From the NCBI GenBank assembly GCA_030762175.1, contig CM060841.1, positions 9,476,001 to 9,540,000 of the forward strand: 64,000 nt of DNA. Direction: 5' to 3'. The position numbers and the translations under genes are program-made. The notes under the pieces were generated by a model that was not told the DNA's origin, did not search any database, and saw only the letters and a program-made list of their open reading frames with translations. Shown here piece by piece: positions 1 to 11,509 of the stretch. Position 1 is the stretch's first letter; each line of letters opens with the position of its first letter. Source of the stretch: Metallyticus violacea (lineage: Eukaryota; Arthropoda; Insecta; Mantodea; Metallyticidae).

Positions 1-569
1 CCCTAAATGCCGAAGACCATCACGGATCATCAGAATGAAGATGATTCATTCCTTATTCTGGTTATTTGAGAGATTTTATGTTCGTTTTACTGAAATCTCT
101 ACTTATTAAAATTTCGCTATGGCAGAATTAAAAACGTTTTATAGTTGGATACATTTTTCAAAAACACAATGTATCTATCATTCATGTTCTTTCACTCTGT
201 AACATGCCACTGAAACTCCATGGGGGATGGAATACTCATTTCAAAGGCAAGAAATGTGATGTCTTAACCCTTTCTAAGTAGTAATATTAAAAATCTGCTA
301 ATTTATTGTTTTTAACCAAAAGGAATGCAAATATGTCACAATATGCGACAAATTGCAAAGAGATTTAAAAGTATTGTAAAAGAAGTACGCTCACAATATT
401 GAGCAAATCATAGTTCGCTCTTAAAAAATAAAAAGACCCCAAATATCTGGAAGTTTTACAGTTTCTATTTAAAAGTTTTGAAAACAGAGTACTAACTGCA
501 TCCAAGATTGATAAAATTAGCAATTATTATGCGTTAGTTTATAATTTCTGTTGCTTTAGCTCAGTATTC
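1..569. other. AT-rich DNA, nothing recognised
   Basis: I see no open frame of useful length, repeat family or RNA-like structure before the first SINE. Confidence 0.5.
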
Positions 570-579
570 AATCTACTTT

Positions 580-783
580 TACATCGCCACGGGTGGTCGA
601 GGCCGTTAAGGAGCGGACTCGTGAGTTCTGGGGTTCGATTCCCGCCAGGACCGTCCTCCCTGACTGAGGTTTTCCTAGGTTTTCTTAATCCTTTCCCAAT
701 ATATCATTTCATCTCATGTACCATCAGTGTTGACCGTCTGTGGTGCCTCAGTAGTTAAAACGGGCGTTAAACACTATTAAAAA
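580..783 (+). mobile_element. SINE family A, internally deleted copy
   Basis: This is a tRNA-derived SINE. The head starts CGCCACGGGTGG at 585, has an A-box-like stretch (TGGTCGAGGCCGTTAAGG) and a B box (GGTTCGATTCC), and is followed by CCAGGACCGTCC. The body ends in GGGCGTTAAACACTATTAAAAA. Compared with the fuller copy at 50.4 kb, about 65 bp is missing from the middle (the part reading CATAAATGGCAAATGCCGG onward). A 10-bp direct repeat, AATCTACTTT, lies at 570-579 and 784-793 and is the likely target-site duplication. Transcription would be by RNA polymerase III from the internal boxes, with mobility supplied by a LINE in trans; that is family knowledge. Confidence 0.88.
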
Positions 784-793
784 AATCTACTTT

Positions 794-2537
794 CAACGAA
801 GCAAACCATGAATCAAACATTTCAAAAGTCGTATTTAGTTTTCGAGTTTATGGATTTCTGATTTACCGCAAATAAGCAATGCATTTTTTGAAAATTTCGT
901 GGATTAAATTACAGGTACAAAAAGCTCTGTAAGACTACACAATATGTTTCCGTGTGTTTGCTTCCCATTTTATTTTTATACAGCCGTGGCGCCGTCGCTT
1001 CTTTCTCCTCAAAAGTGGAAATAACAGCATCGGCAATTCTGGAAAATCCGAGGATAATGGCTTTCAATGAAAGTCTCTGATATTCTGCAAGAAAATAATT
1101 TGGCAAACATAAGTCGTTTTAGATCTCTGTTGAGGAAATTTGATTTCATAAGGATTTCTCTTTTTTTCTGAAATTGCTCTTTCACTGAGAAGGCTTACGA
1201 GTATATTGCAGGTAGGAACTGCCTCCAGGCTTTGCGTGTCGACACAGTTTCCTTCTTCATACTTGTAGCAACAATGTCACATTTGGATATGGGTGACTGA
1301 TGCTGGCATTGGTTGCATCTTCCATCTGGCGGTGACAAATGTCACGTCATCCTTAACGTTCCTTCAGCATCAAGTCAATAAGACAGCATTGCTGACAGCA
1401 ATGGAATGTGAGTGCCTTCTCATTTTATCCTACGTCACTATACAAATATTGCACATTTTAGAGTTACTCATTTGTCTAAAATACATTTCTATTATTTGTG
1501 TAGTCTTTAGACATTATTGACATGATTTGTGATATCAGTTAGGCATTCACTAAGTTATTGCTTAAAGATTAGCTGATTCTGTTATAGATGCCGTTCCTTT
1601 TCATGATATTAGTTTTTTATTGTAACAAAACATTATGTAAATTTCGAATACTTAAATTCTTGTGTTTTTATTTTTAGAATTTAATCAAGGTTGACAAAAA
1701 CTTGCTGGTGGTTTATTATTTTCTTAACCCAAATACTCTACTTAGTTATATATATTACGATATATAATAGTTTACTGATAAACTATAAATTACATAGACG
1801 GCAAAATTATAATTAAAAAATTCTAAATAAAGGAAGTAAATACTGTTATGTAATACATTTATCATCGGTAAAATCAAAACTAGATTGGTTGAAATTATAG
1901 CGGAATATTTCTTTGGGTTCAGTTGGTAACTGTGTTAAGTGCAACACCTCTTGAAGACAAACGCCAGTTAAGGATAAGGGTCAACTTTAGCAAAAGGTGC
2001 GTATTGTTAATCGGTTGCAGAACGAGAAGAATGTATCTCCAGTTGAAATTCATTATCAATTGCTAAAAGGTAGAAAGTGATAACTATATTGAGAAAATCC
2101 TAAAATATACATGCAGATATGCCCTTTAAAATGCGCTGAAAATGCCTAAATACGCATTTGCATATGCAATTAAAGCTTAAAGTGCAAACTTATTCATGAT
2201 CTCAAAAGATTAAAAAAAAACCACCATTGTTATAAGCGGAAATGTTAAAATTATCAGATTTAACAGTAAACGTAACTTTTTGATTACTCTGTGTAGCTGA
2301 GTGTGACACAACTCTCTTTTGCGTGCTTTTTATGACGCAATTTATTTCTCTTTCCGTAAAAATAAACTTAATTTGGTCTTCTATAATTTATTCCATGGTA
2401 TTCTTGCTGTATCCCAAAAGCTCCTGGTGCAGGTCCTCACGGATTGATCTTAGCTTCTAAATAGTTACCGGATGTCAGTTTTTCTTTCGTAGATATTTCT
2501 CTGTCTAAATGTTGAATCCTTGAAATCTAAGCTACAT
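794..2537. other. AT-rich DNA, no gene recognised
   Basis: Only short open frames (65-75 codons) occur, with no recognisable motif, and no SINE or transposon ends were found. Confidence 0.45.
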
Positions 2538-3712
2538 ACGAGGGAAGGTCCATAAGAAGGATTATCGCCTTCAAAAAGCCTTATCTGGTGTCATACCTTA
2601 TCTGTTAAGTAAATAATTGCAGCTGTGTTCAGTTATTCAGATATAGTTGCATAAAGAAGGCTATGTATAGAAGATAGTGACATGTTCAACATGGAGTTTC
2701 GAGCTGTTATAAAGTTCTTCACAAAAGGAGGACTTACTCCAAATGAAATTAGACAGCGGTTGGACGGTGTATATGGGGGAGCATCCCTCTCATATTCTAC
2801 CGTAAAAGAATGAGTCAAAAATGTTCGAATGGATGGAGAAAGCATTGAAGACGAAGAGCGTGCAGGTCGGCCTTTGGAGGTACTCACTCCTGAAGACATC
2901 GCTCTTGTGGAAGGAGAAATTATGAAAGACCGGCGACTCAAAGTTACAGAAATAGCAGCAAGGTTGGGCCTTTCTAGAACAACAGTCCTTCGAATTATTC
3001 ATGAACATTTAAACATGCATAAGGTTAGTGTAAGATGGGTGCCTAGACTTCTTTCCTCAGCCCAAAAGCAGCAACGAGTCATCTGTTGTCACGCATTTTT
3101 GGAGCTCTGCCATGGCAACGAGAGAGAAGTTCTGCTAACCATTGTTGCAGGAGATGAAACTATGGTCCTCTACTATGATCCCTTGTCCAAAAGAGAATCG
3201 ATGGAGTGGCGTAAACCTGGCGAAGTACCGCCTCTAAAGGCCAAGGCCACTCAGTCAAACAAGAAGATCATGGCCACAATCTTTTGGGACTGTAAAGGAA
3301 TACTCTTCATTGACTTCAAGAAGAGGAACATCACAAAGAATGGGGAGTACTATGCTGGCCTATTGCACAGACTACGTGCTTCCATCAAAGAGAAAAGACG
3401 AGGAAAACTGAGTGGTGATGTGCGCCTTCTTCACGACAACGCTCCTGTGCACACAGCTCTTGTTGCAAAGGAAGCTGTGAAGAAATGTGGCTTCAAGGAG
3501 ATCCACGATCCACCCTACAGCGCAGATCTAGCTCCCAATGACCATTTCCTCTTATCACAACTCAAGAAGAAATTTCGAGGAAGGAAATTTAAGTGTGGCG
3601 AAGAAGTAATGGATGGTGTTCATGCCTATTTTGCAGACAAGACTTCTGATTACATTGTGTTTGTCTTTATCATGCCTATAAAATGGTTAAAAACTTATGC
3701 ACCTACCATCGT
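2538..3712 (+). mobile_element. mariner-1, near full-length mariner element
   Basis: The left terminal inverted repeat begins ACGAGGGAAGGTCCATAAG next to a TA at 2537-2538. The right end at about 3690-3712 is its inverse with a few changes. The same terminal sequence appears at the end of the minus-strand copy at 52.1 kb, giving a consensus of ACGARGGWAGGTCCATAAG. The interior is one transposase gene on the + strand. A deletion near the 3' end has removed the normal stop region, so the frame reads through the right TIR. Related copies are at 11.0, 15.7 and 52.1 kb. Confidence 0.85.
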
Positions 3713-3755
3713 TTTCTACTCAACTGATAAAACATATTTCCAAAATTTAACCTGA
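2682..3755 (+). pseudogene. mariner transposase with one nonsense codon
   Basis: This is a DDE/D transposase of the mariner group that would cut and paste its own element. Reading from the ATG at 2682, the frame is open except for one in-frame TGA at 2811 (codon 44), where the context KE-stop-VKN suggests a lost Trp; 308 codons follow from the ATG at 2829. An N-terminal paired-type HTH region is followed by WVPRLL at residues 70-75 of the 308-aa frame. Catalytic Asp candidates are D109 (GDET), D203 (HDNAPVH) and D238 (SADLAPND). The last two have 34 residues between them, the mariner D34D spacing. The usual C-terminus (RCEKCIALKG..., seen in the 15.7 kb copy) is deleted and replaced by about 30 residues read from the end of the element. 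Confidence 0.88.
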
Positions 3756-5062
3756 ATAATTTTTATTCATTCTTGAACCAAAGTTTTTGTTGCATTTTTG
3801 CCATTTCGAGTTTTCATGCAACTGTTTCCAACTTACGTACCACTTAATGGACAATACAGAGCGTTGGCATATTATCATAGTTCCGCTAGGCAGGTAAAGA
3901 TGACTCTGCTGTATGTTTCATGTTTTAGCTAAGTATAGAAAAAATGTCATAATAGAACAATTATGAACGAAACTTGTAGTTAATAAACTATGATGAGATA
4001 TAGCGCCCCAATATTGTGTATATTTTCCAGCACTAGTAAGGAGCAATGACTCTGTTTGAAGTGGCAGACTAAGGATAGTTAACCAAACCTCTGAAAGAAC
4101 ATCTTGGAGGACACAGATTTCAAAACAGCTTTGAAATGCTTGCCGGAATCCACATTTTACGAGATACACTCGAAAAACTAGCTTCATGCATAGACAAATT
4201 CCTTAATCGTAATGGATACTATGTTGGAAAATAAAGTGTTAAGTAAAGAATCCCGTGTATAGTATTATAAATCAAGTAGTGGCAACATAGTTATTACAGA
4301 AATATTATTGATATTACAATAACAATGGTATTATAAGTCCTAGATGTAGTCTCCTGCGTTGTCCTCCACAGTTTCCCAAATCCATGGTACCTGTAGCATG
4401 TTTTTGGCGAGGTTATTGTTGTCGTACAGCGCTCGTGGATATGAGGGAATCTCAAAAATCTGGTGTCTCAGAGGGGTTCTTTCAAACATAAAAAGAGGTT
4501 AAAATTACACAGTTTCAACACCTCCCAATGCCACCTGGCCAGCAATTGCCTTGCTACGCAAGATACAAAATGGTGTGTTCTTCAGGAAGTGCGGCCACGT
4601 GATTCTGCGGGAGACTTTGGTAGATCCAACTTGATGCCTTCTGTTAGCCTTGACCAGTCCAAAACGGCCACGCAGGGTGCCACACGCTTTCTGTATAGAA
4701 TCACTTGGATTTTTACTCATGAATTCTGTTTTAGGATCCTAATCCTTAGAGCACCTCAAATAACAATGAGAAATTCACTCACCTGCAGCGCCACAGCTAC
4801 TCACTTTTCAGGCTGCCTTCGGCACTGCACACCTTGACACTGCAATATCCAGACCATTCCCGCGCATGAGGATGCACATATGCGCCTTCCAAAATTGTTG
4901 CTACGACCATGCAGAATATCGAAAAACATTCTTTGTAAATTGCTATTGAAACTACCCTGTAATTCCGTCCGGGAACCGAGGTTAAGTTTGTATTAAGTGT
5001 AGTTGCGTTAAACGGTGATGCTATTATGACCTCTTCTATGGCTGCAAACAGTTTTTTATTTA
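3756..5062. other. Unassigned DNA between two transposons
   Basis: At 4463-4837 overlapping open frames run on both strands (124 codons +, 71 codons -). Neither shows a motif I recognise. The stretch around 4530-4700 is richer in G+C than its surroundings and may be an old coding fragment. Confidence 0.35.
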
Positions 5063-5967
5063 TACCAAGGGTGCCAAAAATGTATACACACTTTCACAGC
5101 AGATATCTATTTAATATATTTCAAAGTTGGACCGAAAAACAACAGTAGTGTGTAGTATGATGTTCTGTAAAAGATGTGACTCACATACATTATGATAGCA
5201 TTGCTATGTGGCCCGTAAACCAACAATGAACAAATGAAGTCGAGATTGTCGTAAATCAACAATGAACAAATAAAGCAAATAGTATCGCCGTAAGATGTTC
5301 TGTAAACAGCTGTGACTCACATTATGTTATGCTAGCGTTGCTACGACAAAATGAAGCCAAGATTATCGTTTGAACAGCGGAAAGCAATTTTGAAGTAGTG
5401 TTGGAAAACCGTGAATGTTGTTGAAGTTCAAAGGCAATGGAGACGTGTGTACAGAACAGAACCGCCAACGCGAGAAACAATTGTAAGCATTAGAGACAAA
5501 TTTGAGACTCATGGTAACGTATGCGATGTTCACAGGGGCAAATCTGGGAGACCTCGCAAAACAAGAAGCCCCGCGCACTGGTTCCAAGGCACTGTCCAAG
5601 GCACTGGATAGGACGAAACTCCGATTGAGTTTCCATCTTGTTCTCCGGATCTAACTCCGTCGGACTTCTACCTATGGGGAACTCTTGAGGATGTTGTATA
5701 CCGTAGAAAACCAGCTACACTGGCAACACTTCGGGAAGAAATGAAACGGCATATGCTGCAATCGCCGAGGACACTTTCGCAAACGTTACTCAATCAGTAG
5801 TTCAACGTACTCAGAAGTGTATCGATGCCGATGGTGAGCATTTTGAGCAACTGTTGTAACTGTGAAAGTCAAAGATGATTAGCGCTCATCATTTTCTGTT
5901 TGTGTGAATTCAGTTGTGTTATGTTAGCACAGTTTTTTCTTTGCTTGAAGTGTGTATACCCTCTGTA
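5063..5967 (+). mobile_element. DD41D-type Tc1/mariner element, copy 1, deleted
   Basis: The 5' terminal repeat reads GGGTGCCAAAAATGTATAC from 5069 after a TA at 5063-5064. The 3' end has lost part of its repeat (TGTATACCCTCTGTA instead of TGTATACATTTTTGGCACCCTCTGTA). The leader between terminal repeat and transposase start contains the motif GATGTTCTGTAAA...GTGACTCACA twice (about 5160 and 5292). The copy at 59.5 kb shares this duplicated leader; the copy at 6.9 kb does not. Confidence 0.85.
5351..5859 (+). pseudogene. DD41D-type transposase, broken, copy 1
   Basis: The start is MKPRLSFEQRKAILK followed by a stop (TAG) where copies 2 and 3 have a Trp codon. The N-terminal region FEQRK...VVEVQRQWRR...EPPTR is the HTH segment annotated as DUF4817 in insect proteins. 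It continues to GKSGRPRKT, so it retains more N-terminal sequence than copies 2 and 3. It then jumps to the C-terminal SPDLTPSDFYLWG block through a deletion and frameshift. The catalytic core between is absent. The C-terminal half ends at ...HFEQLL-stop. It cannot encode an active enzyme. Confidence 0.85.
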
Positions 5968-6894
5968 TTATTTATTACCATTATCATCATCATTAAAAAG
6001 AGAGAGGAAAACCTGCCTGGGATCTCACTTTGCGTTTTAGATCGAGTAAAATTCAAATATAAATATTTTAACAAAATATATAATTGCTAGTTGGGCGAAA
6101 TCTATTAAGCACAATTCATGAAGATCTTCAGTTGTTTGGTAACATACATAAGTTGTCTTGCTGCCTTGCTAAAGTCGATTTACATGATAGTCAATTCCAA
6201 TTTTTAGTCACTAAGTTTCGTGACTAAAAACACCAACTCATTATTGCAGAGGATTGTTTATGCCAAAATCCGAAGCCATAGGAAAGCTAACCAGCCCTTG
6301 ATGACGCTTTGGTAAACCGTCGTCTGGTTCCTAGCTAGCAGTGCGGATGTGTATTAAAACAGGAAGTGAGTGGGAAGCCATCAACATAATAGCTACAATT
6401 TGGAAAGAGGTGTTGGCAACGCTATCTAGAGCGAAGTGGCAGCAATGGCGAGAGACAGAGAGGGAGTAACGGACGTGGAGCAGAACAGGAAGCTGTTCGG
6501 AACATAATAACGTTTGGAGAGAGGAGGGAGTGCACACACAGCCTGACGACGGAAATCCACTTTCCGGGCCTAGGCAACGCGGACGTACCGGACCGGACTC
6601 GGCCGGACTGAGGACGCTACTGCATAGCCGCCTCGACAGACCCACGAGATTCTACTTCCGTTCGCTGTGCAGACCCGAGTGCTTGGCATTTGTCACAGAC
6701 GCCCTTTTCTTTATTGCAAGGGCGCTGAGTCCCCAAGATATTACAGAAGACTACTTTAGCAATAGCAGTTCACATTAAGCTAATAGCTAGTTTGACTTCA
6801 GAGTGTTTGATATTTCTATGTTTGATATTGAATGTCCTCTCAGCCAATCTAGTCATAGGACATTTAATTACATATAATTATAAAATGAAATAAA
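5968..6894. other. Inter-transposon DNA with a GC- and CpG-rich patch
   Basis: Most of the stretch is AT-rich, but about 6440-6740 is clearly richer in G+C and CpG (for example GCAACGCGGACGTACCGG). It has open frames on both strands (6331-6645 -, 6530-6778 +) without recognisable motifs. It could be a fragment of an unidentified retroelement or an old promoter-like island. I cannot decide. Confidence 0.35.
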
Positions 6895-7662
6895 TACCCA
6901 GAGTGCAAAAAAAATGCATACACAATTTCACAGCAGAAATCTATTTATGTATTTAAAAAGTGGATCGAAAAACAACAATATTGTGTAGTATGATGTTCTG
7001 TAAACAGATGTGACTCATATTACGTTATGCTAGCGTTGCTACAACAAAATGGAATTAAGATTATCGTTTGAACAGCGGAAAGAAATTTTGAAGTGGTACT
7101 GGAAAACCGAGAATGTTGTTGAAGTTCAAAGGCAATGGAGACGTGTGTGCAGAACAGAACCGCCAACGCGAGTAACAATTGCACGCATTCGAGACAAATT
7201 TGAGACTCTTGGCACCGTATACAACAAGAAGGTGCATCACCACATTATCACTGGGATGTACATGCGTACCTTGATGACAATCTTCCAAGTAGGACGAAAA
7301 GATCCGATTGAGCTTCCACCGCGTTCTCCGGATCTAACTCCGTTGAACTTCTATCTATGGGGAACTCTTAAGGATGTTGTATACCGTAGAAAACCAGTTA
7401 CACTAGCAGCACTGCGGAAAGAAATTGAAACAGCATGTGCTGCAATCGCTGAGGACACTTTCGCAAACGTTGCTCAATCAGTAGTTCAACTTACTAAGAA
7501 GTGTATCGACGCCGATGGTGGGCATTTTGGGCAACTGTTGTAACTGTAAAAATGTAAGATGATTAGTGCTCATCATTTTCTGTTTGTGTGAATTCAGTTT
7601 TGTTATGTTAGCACAGTTTTTTCCTTGCTAGAAGTGTGTATACATTTTTGGCACCCTCTGTA
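6895..7662 (+). mobile_element. DD41D-type Tc1/mariner element, copy 2, compact
   Basis: The element is bounded by TA at 6895-6896 and 7661-7662. The right terminal repeat is well kept (GTGTATACATTTTTGGCACC, then CTCTGTA); the left has drifted (CAGAGTGCAAAAAAAATGC). The leader has a single copy of the GATGTTCTGTAAACAGATG motif. At 768 bp this is a short derivative that would depend on transposase from elsewhere. Confidence 0.87.
7049..7543 (+). pseudogene. Internally deleted DD41D transposase frame, still open
   Basis: An uninterrupted 164-codon frame. Residues 1-55 hold the DUF4817-type HTH region (FEQRKEILKWYW, VEVQRQWRR, EPPTRVTIARIRDKFE). At about residue 57 (GTVYN) the protein jumps to the segment that should read QDGAPPHY, here altered to KKVHHH. 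It then continues through SPDLTPLNFYLWG to the usual C-terminus. The first catalytic Asp region is deleted, the second is changed, and the last Asp (PLD in copy 3) is Asn here, so the product could bind DNA at most. The deletion junction matches that of the copy at 59.5 kb. Confidence 0.85.
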
Positions 7663-8687
7663 TATGCAGTTTCACATTTAAAAAGGTGCAATTATTCAAA
7701 AGAAAGATCTGTAATTTACAGCTTATATGTAAAATTAATTTATGTGCAAACAGATTACAATTATTTTTATTAAATTACAAAGATAAGGTTTGTATTTGTG
7801 TAACATTTAATTAAAACATTGTTGGAAATATGACCTTCCATTTAGCTGAAGTATACGTCCGTGAATACACAACTGGAAAGTTAAATGTCTTTATATTTTC
7901 CCACACAGTTCTTTCTCCTAACCTAGAAACCTACCCCATTTCTTCTCATTTGACGCTACAGCCCGAAGTGAGCTTTGGTCTCCCGCGGCAACCTGTGTTT
8001 ACTCTACCTCCGTATTACGACTTCATTAATAGAGAGCAGAATTGCAGGGTCCACGTGATCAACATGCCGGCACCCCGCCGGCTGCCTATCTCTAGATCGA
8101 AGAATGTCAGCTCTCCATCAGGCAGCTTCTCAATTATCTAACGAGACTAGATGCATCCCCTAAATTAGAACAATTCCTAGGTAGGTATCAGGAATTAAAC
8201 CCGGACCTCCCGGCTAGCATTCAGCAAAAAACACGTCTATTATATAGTCTTAGTTCTATAGATCGTGACTGAAACCTCACGGACCCAACAGAACGAAATA
8301 TCTGTATAGCTTTCTCGTCTAAAAAGATGATATTTTGTCATAAACATTCATAATACTCCTGGCAAAAGAGAAGGTGTTCTAACCCTTGATGAGTCTGTGT
8401 GTCCTCAATGGTGCAATATTAACTGCTTTTCTTAAAAGAGGAAGAGCTGTATTCCGTCATCCTGGAAAGTTAGATCAGGAACTTAAGATTTTTGTAGGAC
8501 TGTACAGTTATTTTGTATCTTCCTGAAGCAGAAGGTTCGTCCGGTTTATTGTTACAATATATCTCATAATTGATACTGTTTCCACTTCATAGTTTACTTC
8601 AGCGTTAGTAGCGTTTGTTCCTCCCTCTGCATTCAGTGCAATGATCCATTTGGTATCCATTGATGTAATCTGTACCATTTGAATAGG
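7663..8687. other. Unassigned DNA
   Basis: A 103-codon frame at 7830-8141 has no recognised motif and ends in a GC-richer stretch (8040-8110). The rest is AT-rich without repeats that I can name. Confidence 0.35.
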
Positions 8688-8800
8688 ATGGAAGAGGACA
8701 GATTGCCTAGAATTGTATTCCAGTACAAGCCAAGAGGATCTAGATCAATGGGACGTCCAAAGAAGAGATATTTTGATCGATGTATAATCTCGTGATGAAA
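8688..8800 (+). mobile_element. Short non-LTR retrotransposon 3' coding scrap
   Basis: The + strand translates as RMEEDRLPRIVFQYKPRG then SRSMGRPKKRYFD. The pattern R-M-E-x-x-R-x-P-R ... G-x-R-S-x-G-R-P-x-K-R is typical of the region just after the reverse transcriptase in many insect LINE polyproteins. Stops flank it on both sides, so only about 35 codons survive. Confidence 0.6.
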
Positions 8801-10962
8801 CAGTTAACTCTAAAGTATAGGTCAAAACTCTCTAGAAGTTGAAGAAGTGGTTCCGGAACCATCGTCCTAACACAAGTATTCTTCACAATGCCCGAGAAGA
8901 GATTACTTCATCTACATTACAGCCTGGATCATGCACCTTCTGTTGCAATATATTTGGTTCTCTAAATGAATGCAATCCGAGGAAGGACATTTGATGATAG
9001 CCACAATACGAAAATGCCTGAGGGACAAATCGGCATAGTGTTCCGCGACGGCATACAAGCTGTGATATCTAGGTGATGCAAAGTATAGATTTGCAAGGAG
9101 ATTATACTAAATCACACTGTATAGGAAAAGAATTGAGGATTGAGGAACAATTGCCTAATCAAGCTTTACCATTTGAGTTTCCAAAGAACACAAATTTCGA
9201 GAAATTTCTTTACTTTACTGACATACTAAGTTGCATAAACACACAAGTCCATGGTCTTGTGTTGCTCTTGAAAGCTGGTAGGTAACAGAGTTTAAACAGA
9301 AATACACCATTTTTAAGTATTTCATTATCCTAGTAGATTTGACTATATTCGTTGTATGTACACAAAAAGGGAATATGATCGGGACTAAACTCAGATAGAG
9401 CTAAGTAATAGGTGTAAACAGGATGTCATACACATAGCTGATGACTGGATAATGCAAAACTCACTAAAATCATCAATGAAGTTAAAGTAAAAAAAAAAAT
9501 ATGAATAATGATTTTAAAATACCATTTTCTATAGTTAAGAAAGAAAGTTAGAAATTAACATATTACAAAATAACTGAATACAGATCTAACAGCGAATAAA
9601 ATTAGTAACAGATATGTTCGTGATCAAAGGGAAAGCTAAGTTTGATAAAATTAACCTGGAGAGAGGCTACACAAATTACATTCCCCTGAAAGCTGCTAAA
9701 GTTAGGGATATTACAAAATATCTTTCCTTAATTTTGTCTGAAAAGCAACCTCGTTTTCAAAACTTCTGAACCAGTCTGGTAAGCAAAGTTTTGTTGTATT
9801 TTCTATGATATTGAGAAAATTATGACTTAATATATGCAGAGTATTTTTTTATTATTTCCAAAGATTGCCGCATACAAAATTAACATATTCCTCTTTTAAA
9901 GCGAAGTTTTAGTATTTGAAATCAATGTTGCAGATTAATAAGTTGGGTAACAAGGAAAGCGTAGGGCTTTCATACATTTATTACAAGCGAAATACTTGCG
10001 GTCATAGTTTCTTTAATATTTAATTAAGCACATGTTTATTAGGGAAAAATATTATTTGCTAGCTGTCATTTTCACAGATATTCAGTTGTTATTGATCTGG
10101 TGTGGTTATGAAAATAATGAATTTAGTTCCTGAAAAAGGAAAAATAAAAGTGTTTTATTGCTTTTTAAATTTTCCTCACAGAAAATCCGCAGAAACCAGA
10201 CAAACGAGCACATGCTAAATTATGAATCTACAGGTAAAAGGGATATACAAAGACTGTGTAAGAAATAACTCAAGCAGTGAAGAGAAAAGCTGTTAACTTA
10301 AACTTTGAAAGGTAAAATGAAAAGAATCAAAAGGTAACTCAGTGAATCTCAGTAGATAATAAAGAGCAAAAGACAATCTACCTCGAAATGTGCTTGGTTA
10401 CACAGTGCAATGGGAACCATGTTGGCTTTTGATGTTGACCAGAGGCAAGAGGTATGTGACAGAACGCAGAGCAAATTCTGCGTGTAACCAGGTATTCCTG
10501 CCACTGGAGGAAGAGCATAGCGCCCGCATACCCGTTTCCGTTAAGCGAGGCGAATTCAGACAAGCATGTTCTGTAGGAAATGTACTCTGCGCGTGTAATC
10601 CTAAGAGAGTAAGAGACACAGTTGTTTTCTTAACACAGGGTTTGAAAAGCTTTTGGTGTTTTAGTATAAATAAACTGACTCTTTCCCTCATCCGCGTCAT
10701 TATTGCTGTTGAACCATTAACTTGGTCTTGTACAGGGAGGCCGCAAAGTCCCGTTAACCCCTCTAAGTGTTTCTGTTTCAGTTCGCAAGAACTGCATGAA
10801 GGTTAAACACTGAAGAGGCGTGCACCTATTTTCTCCTCGAAAACAAACACTTGTGAGGTGGGAGCATAACTTTTTCTTCACCGGTTATGTAAAGGACAGG
10901 ACAGGAGCGGCACACCTTCCACCAGAGGAGAGCAATGCAAACAAGTCGAGGCACCATTTACA
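8801..10962. other. AT-rich DNA, no gene assigned
   Basis: Mostly AT-rich with scattered stops. At 10390-10806 there is a 138-codon + frame, overlapped by a 100-codon minus frame (10398-10700), in a GC-richer patch. Neither has a recognisable motif. A TATAAATAA string lies near 10668 but nothing downstream supports a promoter. Confidence 0.35.
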
Positions 10963-11118
10963 GCTCTAGATATGCGCTGTAGGGTGGATCGTGGATCTCC
11001 TGGAGCCACATTTCTTCACAGGTTCCTTTGCAACAAGAGCTGTGTGCGCAGGCGCATTGTCATGAAGAAGGCGCACACCACCACTCAGCTTTCCTCGCCT
11101 TTCTTCTTTGATGGATGT
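10963..11118 (-). mobile_element. Fragment of mariner-1 family fused to SINE-B
   Basis: Reverse complement of the mariner-1 transposase segment around HDNAPAHTALVAKE...DPPYS. It ends at the point where the 15.7 kb mariner carries its SINE-B insertion. Sequence on both sides of that junction is nearly the same as in the 15.7 kb copy (GACCGAC-TTCCATCAAAGAAG there, GACCGACATCCATCAAAGAAG here). Only about 155 bp of mariner remains. Confidence 0.85.
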
Positions 11119-11372
11119 CGGTCCTGGTGTTGTAGTGGTAACCATACTTGCCTTCTAAACCCAAGATCGCAGGTTCAAACCCGGCCAGAATCGATGGATT
11201 TTTTCGGGATTAAAAAAAATCCGTAGGTCCCGTGCCTACATTTACGGCACGATAAAGAACCTCAAGTCTAAAAAAAGAGGCCTCTGAGCAAAATTTGTCG
11301 GTCGATTGAATGGGTCGCTGATGACCTGAGAGGTTAAAGAGCGTCCGTAAATAAATCAAATAAAAAATAAAA
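11119..11372 (+). mobile_element. SINE family B, joined to a mariner fragment
   Basis: The tRNA-like head starts CGGTCCTGGTGTTGTAGTGG and contains the B box GGTTCAAACCC and the acceptor complement CCAGAATCG. The body runs through TTTACGGCACGATAAAGAACC to GAGCGTCCGTAAATAAATC and an A-rich tail. About 30 bp are missing from the body (the segment around TATGGCTTCCTTCGG) and a smaller piece from the GGCCGTTTCACGCCCTGA part. I found no clear target-site duplication around the SINE alone or around the mariner+SINE unit. Confidence 0.85.
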
Positions 11373-11508
11373 ATCAACCCGTGCTTCTGCTTCCATCGCG
11401 CAAGTGTTTGTTTTGGAGGAAGATGCCCATGAAAACGCTGCAGAAAGTCGGTGCGCTCCTCTTCAATGTTTCCTGTTCGATTTCATTCATGCACCCAATG
11501 CTCATACA

Positions 11509-11509
11509 A

